A stretch of DNA of 64,000 nucleotides from CALLJL01 sp964627255 (GCA_964627255.1 CAZVIN010000042.1:1-64000); one strand, 5' to 3'. Shown: positions 8,051-16,981, counted from the first letter of the stretch. Made by a program: numbers and translations. The notes: generated by a model not told the origin, from the sequence alone.

Positions 8051-8572
8051 GTGGACGATGAAATCTTGAGAGACGGTGAGAGTAGTCCCACGGAGCTGGA
8101 GTTTAAGGACCAGGTAATCTCCATTCGCCGGGTAACAAAAGTCGTCAAAGGTGGCAAGAACCTGAGCTTTTCAGTTCTGGCGGCAGTCGGCAACGGGCAA
8201 GGGCTGGTGGGAGTAGGAAAGGGGAAAGCAAGGGAAGTGCCCCAGGCTATTGCTAAGGCGGTGGAAAACGCCAAAAAAAACCTTGTTCGCATTCCGATCG
8301 TGGGGACGACCATTCCTCACCCGGTAAGAGGAGAAGACGGGGCAGGAACCGTTGTTCTTCGACCCGCTTCCTTAGGTACGGGAGTTATCGCCGGCGGAGC
8401 AGTGAGAGTAATTATGGAGCTGGCTGGAGTTAAAGATATTCTGACCAAATCTATCAGAAGCAATAATCCCTTTAGTGTGGCTAACGCCACCATTAAAGCG
8501 ATTAAGCAATTAAAAAGCCCCCCTGAAGTTGCCAAGGAGAGAGGCAAATCCTTAGAGGAAGCTAAGCCGTGA
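8051..8572 (+). CDS. rpsE: 30S ribosomal protein S5 (uS5)
   Basis: Decoding-fidelity protein at the mRNA entry channel. 173 residues with a dsRBD-like N-terminal domain (VISIRRVTKVVKGGKNLSF) and the C-terminal GTGVIAGGAVRVIMELAGVKD. The GTG start follows TTTTGAGGAGGACAAAGGC, a good ribosome-binding site. Overlaps rpmD by 4 bases. Confidence 0.97.
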   Translation: MDDEILRDGESSPTELEFKDQVISIRRVTKVVKGGKNLSFSVLAAVGNGQGLVGVGKGKAREVPQAIAKAVENAKKNLVRIPIVGTTIPHPVRGEDGAGTVVLRPASLGTGVIAGGAVRVIMELAGVKDILTKSIRSNNPFSVANATIKAIKQLKSPPEVAKERGKSLEEAKP

Positions 8573-8781
8573 GAAAAAAACCTCCTTCCCGAAAAGCAAA
8601 AAAGCTTCGTCTTAAACTTGTCCGCAGCCCGATAGGTTATCCTCAGAAACAAAGAGCTACCGTCCTGGGGCTGGGGTTGCGTCGTTTAAACTCAGAGGTT
8701 ATAAGACCAGACAGCCCAGAAATCAGAGGCATGATTGCCAAGGTTTCGCACCTGCTTCGAGTGGAGAGCTTGGAGGAATAA
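8569..8781 (+). CDS. rpmD: 50S ribosomal protein L30 (uL30)
   Basis: Small surface protein of the large subunit. 70 residues from a GTG codon, with LKLVRSPIGYPQKQRATVLG and LGLRRLNSEVIRPDSPEIRG as the family core. A Lys/Arg-rich stretch of about 15 residues precedes the core and makes it slightly longer than the usual 60. Confidence 0.95.
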   Translation: MRKKPPSRKAKKLRLKLVRSPIGYPQKQRATVLGLGLRRLNSEVIRPDSPEIRGMIAKVSHLLRVESLEE

Positions 8782-8783
8782 CG

Positions 8784-9224
8784 ATGCTTAATGAATTACG
8801 CCCAGCAAAAGGCGCCCGAAAAGACCGCAAAAGGGTTGGTCGTGGTCCTGGCTCCGGTCATGGGAAGACTGCTGGTCGCGGGCATAAAGGACAAAAAAGC
8901 ATCGCGGGGTTTTCGCAAATGAAAGGTTTTGAAGGTGGCCAGATGCCTTTGGTCCGCCGTCTTCCCAAAAGAGGTTTTACTAACAAGTTTCGTCGAGAAT
9001 ACATCGTAATTAATATCGACCAGTTAGCCGCCTTGGAACCACCGGAGATAACTCTTAAGACGTTGGTCGAGAAAGGTTTAATCAAGAGCGAGGTAGAATT
9101 AGTGAAGATTTTAGGGCGAGGGGAAATAAAAACGCCCAAGGTTATCCATGGCCACAAGTTTTCTCAATCAGCCAAAAAAAAGATTGAATCTTCCGGTGGC
9201 CAGATAGTTTTGATCGGAAGCTAA
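8784..9224 (+). CDS. rplO: 50S ribosomal protein L15 (uL15)
   Basis: Late-assembly protein threading 23S rRNA. 146 residues; glycine- and basic-rich N terminus (RKRVGRGPGSGHGKTAGRGH), then FEGGQMPLVRRLPKRGF and the C-terminal globular domain. Two bases separate it from both rpmD and secY. Confidence 0.97.
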   Translation: MLNELRPAKGARKDRKRVGRGPGSGHGKTAGRGHKGQKSIAGFSQMKGFEGGQMPLVRRLPKRGFTNKFRREYIVINIDQLAALEPPEITLKTLVEKGLIKSEVELVKILGRGEIKTPKVIHGHKFSQSAKKKIESSGGQIVLIGS

Positions 9225-9226
9225 TC

Positions 9227-10609
9227 ATGATTGAGAGTATCCGCAATATTTTCAGTATTCCTGACCTAAGAAAGAGGGTGCTTTTCACGCTGATGCTTTT
9301 GGCTGTTTACCGGATTGGCGGGCAAATCCCTAATCCGGGCATCAGCTCCTCAGCATTAGCGGAATTCTGGCAAACGCAACGGGGGACTATTTTTGGCTTT
9401 ATCGACCTTTTCTCTGGTCGGTTCATGAGCCGGATGACTATTTTTGCTCTGGGAATAATGCCCTACATTAGCGCCTCCATTATCCTTCAGTTACTGACTG
9501 TGGTTTGGCCATATCTCGAGAGGTTATCCAAAGAGGGAGAGTTGGGCCGGCGTAAAATCACTCAGTACACGCGATACGGAACTATTTTTATTTGCCTCAT
9601 CCAGAGCTGGGCGATTGCTCTTTTTCTCCAAGGTTTAAGGAGCCCAGGAGGAGCGCCTATCGTGCCGCATCCCGGGCTGGGCTTTCAATTATTGACTGTC
9701 TTAACCCTTACCACGGGAACTGTTTTTCTCATGTGGTTAGGGGAACAAATCTCGGAAAGAGGTATAGGTAATGGTATTTCCTTAATCATCTTTGCGGGGA
9801 TTGTGGTCAATTTCCCGCGCGGTTTAAATAGCGTTGTTACCGGGTTGCGCACGGGTAACATCGACCCCCTGCGGATGATCTTCCTTCTGGCTCTAATGCT
9901 GGCAGTGATCGCCATTATCATTTTTGTGGAAAGAGGCCAGCGCCGCATCCCTGTGTCTTATGCTAAGCGAGTAGTAGGCCGGAAAATTTATGGGGGTCAA
10001 AGTACCCATCTGCCGTTGCGCGTTAATACGGGCGGGGTTATCCCGATTATTTTCGCCGCTTCCGTGGTTACTCTCCCGGCCACTATTGCTTCTTTAGTTC
10101 ATACGCCCTTTTTCCAAAGCATGGCTCGCCAGTTTAACATGGGGATGCCGCTTTATAATCTGCTTTATATCGCTTCTATTATCTTTTTTACATATTTTTA
10201 TGTTTCCATTATTTTTAATCCCGAGGATGTGGCCGATAACTTGCGCAAATATGGGGGTTTTATTCCTGGAATCAGACCGGGGAAAAATACGGCCGATTTT
10301 CTTGACCTCACGTTATCTCGGGTCACGCTGATCGGCGCCCTTTATTTGGCGGCAATTGCCATCTTGCCCGAGTTTCTGATAACCGGGTTTAAGGTTCAGG
10401 CTTTGCCTTTTGTTGGCAATTTCTTAGACGCCAATTTACCGAAATGGTTTACCCAGGGACTTAACATTGATTTTTATTTCGGCGGGACATCGGTGTTGAT
10501 TGTTGTCGGTGTGGCCATGGACACTTTACAGCAGATTGAAGCCCAGCTGGTCATGAGGCATTACGACGGCTTTATGCGCCGGACCAGAATTCGGGGGAGA
10601 CGAGGATGA
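9227..10609 (+). CDS. secY: Protein translocase subunit SecY
   Basis: The channel subunit of the SecYEG translocon in the inner membrane, passing secretory and membrane proteins. 460 residues with about ten membrane segments. Diagnostic sequence includes RKRVLFTLMLLAVYRIGGQIPNPG, GIMPYISASIILQLL and the cytosolic loop RKITQYTRYGT. It has the usual position between rplO and adk, and shares a 4-base overlap with adk. The many secreted enzymes in this window would depend on this channel. Confidence 0.98.
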   Translation: MIESIRNIFSIPDLRKRVLFTLMLLAVYRIGGQIPNPGISSSALAEFWQTQRGTIFGFIDLFSGRFMSRMTIFALGIMPYISASIILQLLTVVWPYLERLSKEGELGRRKITQYTRYGTIFICLIQSWAIALFLQGLRSPGGAPIVPHPGLGFQLLTVLTLTTGTVFLMWLGEQISERGIGNGISLIIFAGIVVNFPRGLNSVVTGLRTGNIDPLRMIFLLALMLAVIAIIIFVERGQRRIPVSYAKRVVGRKIYGGQSTHLPLRVNTGGVIPIIFAASVVTLPATIASLVHTPFFQSMARQFNMGMPLYNLLYIASIIFFTYFYVSIIFNPEDVADNLRKYGGFIPGIRPGKNTADFLDLTLSRVTLIGALYLAAIAILPEFLITGFKVQALPFVGNFLDANLPKWFTQGLNIDFYFGGTSVLIVVGVAMDTLQQIEAQLVMRHYDGFMRRTRIRGRRG

Positions 10610-11286
10610 GAATCATTCTTCTCGGCCCGCCCGGAAGCGGAAAGGGAACTCAAGGGGAAATGATTGAAAAAGGTTTCGGTTTTCCGCGCATTTCCACGGG
10701 CGATATTCTGCGGCAAGCAGTCAAAGAGAGGACGCCGCTTGGCTTGGCCGCGGAAGCGGAAATGAAGGCAGGGCACTTAGTTAGCGACCAGGTGGTTGCT
10801 TCCCTTGTGGCCGAGAGGATTAAAAAGCCGGATTGTCTCGGGGGTTATGTTCTTGATGGTTTCCCTCGGAATATAGTTCAGGCCAAACTCCTGGAAGCCC
10901 TGGACAGTAACCGGCCGGAGCTAATCCTGGAGTTTATCCTGCCAGCGAAGACGGTGATTCAGCGCTTATCGAATCGGCGCCTTTGCCCGAACTGCGGGGC
11001 GGTTTATAACCTCCTAAGCTCGCCACCCCGAGAAAGCGGCCTTTGTGACTTTTGCGGCTACAAGCTTATTATAAGGGACGATGACCAGCCGGAGATTATT
11101 GAAGAAAGGCTTAAGGTATATGAGGCAGCAATTAAAGAATTGCGGGAATATTATCTTCAGAAGGGCATCGTTTATCAGATAGACAGCTCAAGTCCACCGG
11201 AAGAAGTTTTTGAGCAGATAGAGGCAATTTTGAGAGCCAAGCTCAACCAGCCAGTGAGATTAAAGGAAGGGTTGCTTTCAAAATGA
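10606..11286 (+). CDS. adk: Adenylate kinase, zinc-lid type
   Basis: Interconverts ATP + AMP and 2 ADP in the cytosol. 226 residues. P-loop GPPGSGKGTQ at residues 7-16, the AMP-binding region STGDILR and the DGFPRN motif. The lid carries a four-cysteine zinc site, Cys127/Cys130 and Cys147/Cys150, common in Gram-positive and deep-branching bacteria and absent from E. coli. Overlaps both secY and map by 4 bases. Confidence 0.97.
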   Translation: MRIILLGPPGSGKGTQGEMIEKGFGFPRISTGDILRQAVKERTPLGLAAEAEMKAGHLVSDQVVASLVAERIKKPDCLGGYVLDGFPRNIVQAKLLEALDSNRPELILEFILPAKTVIQRLSNRRLCPNCGAVYNLLSSPPRESGLCDFCGYKLIIRDDDQPEIIEERLKVYEAAIKELREYYLQKGIVYQIDSSSPPEEVFEQIEAILRAKLNQPVRLKEGLLSK

Positions 11287-12083
11287 TTGTTTACCGGACA
11301 GCGGAGGAAATTGCCCTGATTAGGCAGAGCAGTCAAATGGTGGCGCTGATTCTTTCTGAGCTCAAAGCTTTGATTAAGCCGGGGACAATGACCAAAGAAT
11401 TAGACGAATACGCCGAAGAAAGGATCAGGGCTCTTGGCGGCCGGCCAGCTTTCAAAGGTTATCGGGGATTTCCTGCCTCCCTTTGCACCTCGGTCAATGA
11501 AGAAATCGTTCACGGCATTCCATCTTCTCGCCGTCTCCAGGAAGGCGATATTATTAGCCTCGACTTTGGAGTCATTTACCGCGGTTATTATGGAGATGGA
11601 GCCGTTACCTATCCGGTTGGCAACATTTCCCCCTTAGCCCAGAGATTAATTGATACCGCTGAGAAAGCTCTTTACCAGGGGTTGGAGAAGGTAAGGTCAG
11701 GGAACCGCATTTCGGACATTTCCCACGCTATCCAGACTTATGTGGAATCAAAGGGTTTTTCGATTATCCGGTCTTTTGTCGGTCATGGAATCGGCCAGGC
11801 GCTGCATGAAGAGCCACAGGTACCTAATTTTGGGCCGCCCGGCCGGGGCGCTTTAATTCGGCCAGGTCTAACCTTGGCCATTGAACCGATGATTTCGGCG
11901 GGTGATTGGCGGGAAGAAATCCTAAATGACGGTTGGACAGCCGTGACTCGAGACAGGAGTCTGGCCGCCCATTTCGAGCACACAGTTGTCACTACTCCTG
12001 AAGGCGTTGAGATATTAACTCTGATTCCGGAGAAGAAAAACCTAGGTCTTTGGACTATGGAGGCCCGGCGTGCCCAAAGCTGA
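11283..12083 (+). CDS. map: Methionine aminopeptidase, type I
   Basis: Removes the initiator methionine from nascent proteins. 266 residues with all five metal ligands visible: the two Asp in LDFGVIYRGYYGDGAVTYPV, His in FVGHGIGQALHEEP, Glu in LAIEPM and Glu in FEHTVVTT. The C terminus extends about 20 residues past the core, and its coding sequence overlaps the infA start by 14 bases. The start fits the ATGA overlap with adk. Confidence 0.97.
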   Translation: MIVYRTAEEIALIRQSSQMVALILSELKALIKPGTMTKELDEYAEERIRALGGRPAFKGYRGFPASLCTSVNEEIVHGIPSSRRLQEGDIISLDFGVIYRGYYGDGAVTYPVGNISPLAQRLIDTAEKALYQGLEKVRSGNRISDISHAIQTYVESKGFSIIRSFVGHGIGQALHEEPQVPNFGPPGRGALIRPGLTLAIEPMISAGDWREEILNDGWTAVTRDRSLAAHFEHTVVTTPEGVEILTLIPEKKNLGLWTMEARRAQS

Positions 12084-12288
12084 CGTTATTGAGGTCGAAG
12101 GCGTGGTGGTTGAAGCCTTGCCTAATGCTATGTTTCGGGTTGAATTAGCCAATAAGCATCGTATTCTGGCTCAGGTTTCAGGCCGGATGAGGAAACATTT
12201 TATCCGGATTTTACCCGGAGACAGAGTTTTAGTGGAACTTTCCCGTTATGATTTGACGAAGGGAAGAATCACTTATCGGTTCAAATAG
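12070..12288 (+). CDS. infA: Translation initiation factor IF-1
   Basis: OB-fold factor that blocks the A site during initiation. 72 residues starting at GTG: MPKADVIEVEGVVVEALPN, then RMRKHFIRILPGDRVLVELS and YDLTKGRITYRFK, the full family core. It starts inside the 3' end of map. The usual map-infA-rpmJ-rpsM order is kept. Confidence 0.97.
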   Translation: MPKADVIEVEGVVVEALPNAMFRVELANKHRILAQVSGRMRKHFIRILPGDRVLVELSRYDLTKGRITYRFK

Positions 12289-12298
12289 GGAGCTGGCT

Positions 12299-12412
12299 AT
12301 GAAGGTTCGAGCATCGGTAAAAAAGATTTGTCGGAATTGCAAGATCATCCGACGCAAGGGTACCCTGAGGGTTATTTGTACCAACCCCAGGCATAAACAA
12401 AGACAAGGATGA
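12299..12412 (+). CDS. rpmJ: 50S ribosomal protein L36 (bL36), zinc-binding
   Basis: Smallest ribosomal protein, a zinc-ribbon near the L7/L12 stalk base. It encodes 37 residues: MKVRASVKKICRNCKIIRRK, then GTLRVICTNPRHKQRQG. The zinc ligands Cys11, Cys14, Cys27 and His32 are all present, so this is the C+ type. It lies between infA and rpsM as expected, with a GGGAGCTGGCT ribosome-binding region. Its small size means automatic gene calls can miss it. Confidence 0.97.
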   Translation: MKVRASVKKICRNCKIIRRKGTLRVICTNPRHKQRQG

Positions 12413-12424
12413 AGCGAGGCGACC

Positions 12425-12799
12425 ATGGCAAGAATAGCAGGAGTAACTTTACCTCCGAACAAGCGGGTTGAGGTTGGCTTAACTTATATTTTCGGCATCG
12501 GTAGGTCTAAAGCGCATAAAATCCTAAGCGAAGCGCGCGTCGATAAGAATAAAAAAGTTAAGGATTTAAGCGAGGAAGAGATTAACCGGATTCGTCAAAT
12601 CATCGAGACGCGGGAAAAGGTGGAAGGTGACCTGAGGAAGGAAGTCACCCAAGACATCAAGCGGCTTATCGATATCGGCTGCTATCGTGGTTTAAGACAC
12701 AAGCGCAACCTGCCGGTTCGAGGACAAAGGACAAGAACTAACGCCCGGACGCGAAAAGGACCAAGAGGGCATCTAATAAAAAAGATGAAGACAAAATAA
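12425..12799 (+). CDS. rpsM: 30S ribosomal protein S13 (uS13)
   Basis: Head protein that contacts P-site tRNA and bridges to L5. 124 residues, MARIAGVTLPPNKRVEVGL, the helix-hairpin-helix region, and the C-terminal basic tail GQRTRTNARTRKGPRGH that reaches the P site. First of the alpha-operon ribosomal genes. Confidence 0.98.
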   Translation: MARIAGVTLPPNKRVEVGLTYIFGIGRSKAHKILSEARVDKNKKVKDLSEEEINRIRQIIETREKVEGDLRKEVTQDIKRLIDIGCYRGLRHKRNLPVRGQRTRTNARTRKGPRGHLIKKMKTK

Positions 12800-12823
12800 G
12801 GGTGAGAAGGGAGGCTTAGAATC

Positions 12824-13216
12824 ATGGCTCAACCAAAGCCGAAGTCGAAGCGAAAAAAGATAAGAAAAGAGGTGGGTTTTGCTGTCGCCCATATCCAGTC
12901 AACATTCAATAATACTATCGTGACGATCAGTGACCACGAAGGGAACACCTTATGTTGGGCAAGTTCAGGGACTTGTGGGTTTAAAGGAGCGCGTAAAGGG
13001 ACTCCCTTTGCTGCTCAATTAGCGGCCAAAGAGGCCGCCTCCAAGGCCCGGGAACTTGGTGTGAAATACGTTGATGTTAGGATTAAGGGCCCCGGCGCTG
13101 GTCGCGAGTCAGCTATCCGGGCGCTGCAAGGAGCTGGTTTGGAAATAAAATCAATTCGAGATGTGACTCCCATCCCCCATAACGGCTGCCGGGTGCCGAG
13201 ACGTCGGCGAGTTTAA
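12824..13216 (+). CDS. rpsK: 30S ribosomal protein S11 (uS11)
   Basis: Platform protein near the mRNA exit. 130 residues; AHIQSTFNNTIVTISDHEG, then SSGTCGFKGARKGTPFAAQ and the C-terminal DVTPIPHNGCRVPRRRRV. A lysine-rich N-terminal extension of about 18 residues precedes the core. Confidence 0.98.
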   Translation: MAQPKPKSKRKKIRKEVGFAVAHIQSTFNNTIVTISDHEGNTLCWASSGTCGFKGARKGTPFAAQLAAKEAASKARELGVKYVDVRIKGPGAGRESAIRALQGAGLEIKSIRDVTPIPHNGCRVPRRRRV

Positions 13217-13244
13217 GGAATGAATCAAAACAAGAGGTGCTAAG

Positions 13245-13871
13245 ATGGCCAGACATGGTGAGCCGACTTGTCGCTTATGTCGGACCGAGAAAACAAAGCT
13301 TTTTTTAAAAGGTCAAAGATGTTTCACGGAGAGATGCCCAGTGGAGCGACGGCCTTTTGCTCCTGGTCAGCATGGAAGAATGCGGCGCCGGGTTTTAGGT
13401 TATGGTCTTCAATTAAGAGAAAAGCAGAAGCTTAAGAGATATTATGGGATGACCGAGAGGCAATTTCGTCTTTTCTTCCATCGGGCTGAACGGATGAAGG
13501 GTATTACCGGCGAGAACCTTCTTATTATGCTGGAAAGGCGTCTGGATAACGTGATTTATTTGGCTGGTTTCGCTCTATCGCGCTCTAATGCTCGGCAGCT
13601 GGTTAGCCATGGACATTTTCTGATTAATGGGCAAAAAGTTGATGTCCCTTCGTATCTGGTTAAAGTTGGCGAAACTATTGAATTCAAACCCCGCTCAGCC
13701 AAGAATGAAAACTTGCGGGCGATAATAGCTGAAAGCCGGAATAAAACCTTGCCCAGCTGGCTCGAAGTAGATTGGGATGAGGCAAGAATCAAAATCCTGG
13801 CTTTGCCCACACGACAGGATGTGACCCTGCCCGTGGAGGAGCATCTTGTTGTCGAGCTTTATTCCAAGTAA
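13245..13871 (+). CDS. rpsD: 30S ribosomal protein S4 (uS4), zinc-binding type
   Basis: Primary 16S rRNA-binding protein and a fidelity determinant. 208 residues. The N terminus has Cys9, Cys12, Cys26 and Cys31, the zinc site of the C+ form, followed by PFAPGQHGRMRRRVLGYGLQ. The S4 RNA-binding domain is ENLLIMLERRLDNVIY with ARQLVSHGHFLINGQKVDVPS. Confidence 0.98.
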   Translation: MARHGEPTCRLCRTEKTKLFLKGQRCFTERCPVERRPFAPGQHGRMRRRVLGYGLQLREKQKLKRYYGMTERQFRLFFHRAERMKGITGENLLIMLERRLDNVIYLAGFALSRSNARQLVSHGHFLINGQKVDVPSYLVKVGETIEFKPRSAKNENLRAIIAESRNKTLPSWLEVDWDEARIKILALPTRQDVTLPVEEHLVVELYSK

Positions 13872-13909
13872 TTTTTTAAGAAGAAAGGCCGGCCAAAGGA
13901 GGTAGGAAA

Positions 13910-14938
13910 ATGGAATTTGGGTTTCAGAGGCCACGTTTCATCGAGGTTGATTATGAAACTTTAACCGAGACTTTCGGCCGCTTCTCCGCCCAACCCTTCG
14001 AACGCGGTTACGGAATAACTGTAGGTAACGCTTTGCGCCGAGTTTTGCTTTCTTCGATTGTCGGCGCGGCAATAACTGCAGTCCGGATTGAAGGTGTTCT
14101 TCATGAATTCTCCACTGTTCCCGGAGTAGTGGAGGATGTCACTGATGTTATTCTTAACCTCAAGAGTATTCCCATAAAGCTGAAGGGAAATCAACCCAAG
14201 ACTATGACCCTTAAATTTGCCGGACCAGGCGAAGCGAAGTCTTCTGATATTGTCCATGACGGCGACATCGAGATCCTGGATGGCGATATCCATATAGCTT
14301 CCTTGGATGAGGATGGAAAACTGAACATCGAGATGGTCGTGCGGAATAATCGAGGTTATATCTCGGCTGACCAGAATTACGATGACACTCTGCCTGTAGA
14401 TTTTATTCCGCTTGATTCCTCTCATTCACCGATAAAAAAAGTTAATTATCGAGTTGAACCGGCGCGAGTCGGCAAGCGAATTGATTATGAAAGCTTGACC
14501 CTGGAAATCTGGACGACGGGAGCCATCCGGCCTCAGGACGCCCTCTCTCAGGCAGCTAAAATTCTCCGCGACCATTTGGCCATTTTCATGAACATCGTCG
14601 ATGAACCTTTAGAAAGAGAAAGTATTACTGTTAAGAAGGAAATCCCCTATTTCAATCAGCTCGACCTCTTGGTAAAACCGATTGACCACCTAGAACTATC
14701 TGTCCGTTCCAGCAACTGTCTCCGGGCCGCCGGGATTGACCGGATTTATCAGTTGGTCCAGAAAACAGAAGAAGAACTGCTTAAGACCAAGAATTTTGGC
14801 CGTAAATCCTTGGCCGAAATAAGGGAAACCTTGGCCAACCTCAATCTGGGACTAAACCTGGAGCTCCATCCTAAACTATTGGAACGAATTCAAGCGGAAA
14901 TTCAAGAAGAAAAGAAGCGAAAGGAGTTAGAGGGATGA
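13910..14938 (+). CDS. rpoA: DNA-directed RNA polymerase subunit alpha
   Basis: Assembly platform of RNA polymerase. 342 residues: the N-terminal dimerisation domain includes PFERGYGITVGNALRRVLLSS and the C-terminal domain, from about residue 255, includes NCLRAAGIDRIYQLVQKTEEELL and NFGRKSLAEIRETLANLNLGL, which bind UP elements and activators. A strong AAAGGAGGTAGGAAA ribosome-binding site precedes the ATG. Overlaps rplQ by 4 bases. Confidence 0.98.
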   Translation: MEFGFQRPRFIEVDYETLTETFGRFSAQPFERGYGITVGNALRRVLLSSIVGAAITAVRIEGVLHEFSTVPGVVEDVTDVILNLKSIPIKLKGNQPKTMTLKFAGPGEAKSSDIVHDGDIEILDGDIHIASLDEDGKLNIEMVVRNNRGYISADQNYDDTLPVDFIPLDSSHSPIKKVNYRVEPARVGKRIDYESLTLEIWTTGAIRPQDALSQAAKILRDHLAIFMNIVDEPLERESITVKKEIPYFNQLDLLVKPIDHLELSVRSSNCLRAAGIDRIYQLVQKTEEELLKTKNFGRKSLAEIRETLANLNLGLNLELHPKLLERIQAEIQEEKKRKELEG

Positions 14939-15339
14939 GGCATCTTGTTAAAGGACGGAAGCTTCGTCGACCTACAGAGCATCGGTTGGCATTATTGAGG
15001 AATCTGGTCACTTCTTTTTTAGAAAAAGAAAGGGTAAAAACTACCTTAGCTAAAGCCAAGGAGACTCGTCCTTTGGCTGAGAAAATGATTACTCTTGCGA
15101 AGCGGAACACTCTCCATGCCCGTCGCCGGGCTCTGGCTTTTTTGCGGAAAGAAGAGGTGGTGACTAAGTTGTTCGACCAGCTTGGCCCGCGGTTTGCAGA
15201 ACGGCCAGGTGGCTATTCGCGGCTGGTCAAATTAGGCCCGCGCAAAGGGGATGGAGCCCCGATGGCCATGTTGGAACTTATTGGTTCTGAATTCAAGAAA
15301 AAAGAAAAGAAGAAGAAAGAAAAAAAGAAACCCGCTTAG
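14935..15339 (+). CDS. rplQ: 50S ribosomal protein L17 (bL17)
   Basis: Tunnel-exit surface protein and last gene of the ribosomal cluster. 134 residues; MRHLVKGRKLRRPTEHRLALL, LGPRFAERPGGYSRLVKLGPRKGDGAPMAMLEL, then a tail of almost pure lysine and glutamate. A weak hairpin (15383-15395) followed by AGTTT lies about 45 bases downstream and may end transcription. The next gene runs convergently. Confidence 0.97.
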   Translation: MRHLVKGRKLRRPTEHRLALLRNLVTSFLEKERVKTTLAKAKETRPLAEKMITLAKRNTLHARRRALAFLRKEEVVTKLFDQLGPRFAERPGGYSRLVKLGPRKGDGAPMAMLELIGSEFKKKEKKKKEKKKPA

Positions 15340-15447
15340 TTTCTGACCGGCCTCTCTCCAAAAAGTTCGCAAGAAATTATTCGAGGCTGGGCTTCAGTTT
15401 CTCGCCTTTCTTAAGGATTTCCTAAAAAGGGACTTTGGAATGCTATC

Positions 15448-16893
15448 CTATCCGGTGATGCGAATCCGTTGCCCGGGCCGGATTAATTTTGGGTTTTTGA
15501 GGTTATTTAATCTAACCAGATGGTCAACAGTCGTCCGGTAACGACGGGCAATAGAGGAAAGAGTATCTCCTGGTTTGACGATATGAACCGTTGGTTCAGG
15601 CGGTATCCAGGTGGGGAGATTCTGGATAGTTAAGAGAGCGGCCTCCGCCGTGCCGACAGGGATCTTGAGCTCATAATCATAATTGGGAGTTCCATCTTGA
15701 CGAAGTTCGGAATTGAGGAAAATCAGCTCCGCTTGGTCAAGGTTCAGCGCTTTGGCTAAAGCCGATAGCTTTACCGGCCGGTTAATCTTTATTGTTTCCC
15801 ACTTAAGAGGAGGGAAAGGCTCGGGCAAATTAAACCCGTATTTTTCCGGGTACTTGATAATCAGGAGAGCGGCGATGAACCGGGGCACAAACCGGGCTGT
15901 CTCATGAGGTAAACGGCGGTAAAGGTCCCAAAAGTTATCCAAATAGTTAACCCGCTGGGTCCTAATGACATTCTGGACTTTGATTTCTCCACAATTATAG
16001 GCGGCCAGAGCAGTTGTCCAATCGCCGAAGAGGTTATGGAGTTCGGAGAGATAGCGAATAGCTGCCCGAGTGGATTTAACCGGGTCCATTCTTTCATCCA
16101 CCCAGCGGTCTCGTTTGAGCCCGAAGCGATACCCGGTAGAAGCAATAAATTGCCAGAGGCCAAGAGCCTGCGAACGGGAAAGGGCTTTGACCTTATAAAA
16201 GCTTTCGATAAGCGGTAGCCAGACGAGTTCTTCGGGCAAGCCAGCTTGTCTAAGCTCCTCAAGGATTATTTCCCGATAAAAACCCGACCTTTGGTAGGCT
16301 TCTTCAAAAGCCTTTCTTTCTTTGGTTCGGAAGGATTCGATTTCAGCTAAAACTTCTTTATTTTCTTCGAGCGGGATGGTTCGATGGTTGTCGCCGACGA
16401 CGACCAACCGCGAGGCGTGGATTTGCTGAATCTTTTGAGCTATTAGCAAGCGCAACGCATTCTTCTCCTGGTTAAGAGAAGAATCTGCAGCAAGTTTGGC
16501 TTTGAGTAAGAGGCTATAAGCTTTATCTAAAACTTCTATGGCTTCATCTAATTGGCCAGCTTGCCAGGAATTCTCTGCTTGCTGGCAGAGGCTGAGGGCT
16601 TCTTCGAAAAGGGCCGTGGCTTCCTCGTTTTCACTCCCTGGAGTCTTTTCTTCCTGAAGAACTTCTTGGGCTTCAGCCTGTTTGACTTGCTCCGAAATAT
16701 TTGTCAGCCGCGGCGGGTTCTTAGTTTCGGCGGCCTCAACGTTGGCCTTGGGAGAATCAGTTACGGCTTCTTGAGGCTGATTGCTCTTCGCAGGGGGGCT
16801 GGCGGGTGGAAGTTTTTCTGGCTTTGGGGCTCGAGAACAAGAAAATAGGATTAAAAAGATAAAGAATAAATTTAACCCTTTGGCCAGTTTCAT
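15448..16893 (-). CDS. Membrane-bound lytic murein transglycosylase with LysM domain (MltD-like)
   Basis: Cleaves peptidoglycan glycan strands, forming 1,6-anhydromuropeptides, in the periplasm. A start at 16893 gives MKLAKGLNLFFIFLILFSCS, a lipoprotein signal peptide with a lipobox cysteine. A Pro/Glu-rich linker follows. The SLT domain has PLIESFYKVKALSRSQALGLWQF (catalytic Glu in IES), then AAIRYLSELHNLFGDWTTALAAYNCG. The C terminus holds a degenerate LysM-like segment and one clear LysM (HIVKPGDTLSSIARRYRTT, NLKNPKLIRPGQRI). An upstream in-frame TTG at 16947 is the -35 box of the promoter, not a start. The ATG has an AAGGGTAAGAGA ribosome-binding region. Convergent with rplQ. Confidence 0.92.
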   Translation of the reverse strand: MKLAKGLNLFFIFLILFSCSRAPKPEKLPPASPPAKSNQPQEAVTDSPKANVEAAETKNPPRLTNISEQVKQAEAQEVLQEEKTPGSENEEATALFEEALSLCQQAENSWQAGQLDEAIEVLDKAYSLLLKAKLAADSSLNQEKNALRLLIAQKIQQIHASRLVVVGDNHRTIPLEENKEVLAEIESFRTKERKAFEEAYQRSGFYREIILEELRQAGLPEELVWLPLIESFYKVKALSRSQALGLWQFIASTGYRFGLKRDRWVDERMDPVKSTRAAIRYLSELHNLFGDWTTALAAYNCGEIKVQNVIRTQRVNYLDNFWDLYRRLPHETARFVPRFIAALLIIKYPEKYGFNLPEPFPPLKWETIKINRPVKLSALAKALNLDQAELIFLNSELRQDGTPNYDYELKIPVGTAEAALLTIQNLPTWIPPEPTVHIVKPGDTLSSIARRYRTTVDHLVRLNNLKNPKLIRPGQRIRITG

Positions 16894-16918
16894 TCTCTTA
16901 CCCTTTGAAGGAAATATT

Positions 16919-16947
16919 TTTATACCATCCTCGGGAAGCTCCGTCAA
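16919..16947 (-). promoter_or_regulatory. Sigma-70-type promoter of the lytic transglycosylase
   Basis: On the minus strand, TTGACG (16942-16947) and TATAAA (16919-16924) are separated by exactly 17 bases. Transcription would begin near 16912, giving an approximately 20-base leader before the ATG at 16893. This places the transglycosylase in its own transcript even though galE lies just upstream. Confidence 0.75.
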
Positions 16948-16981
16948 CCCGAAAATAGCTCCTTGATCAAATAGGGCTAAT

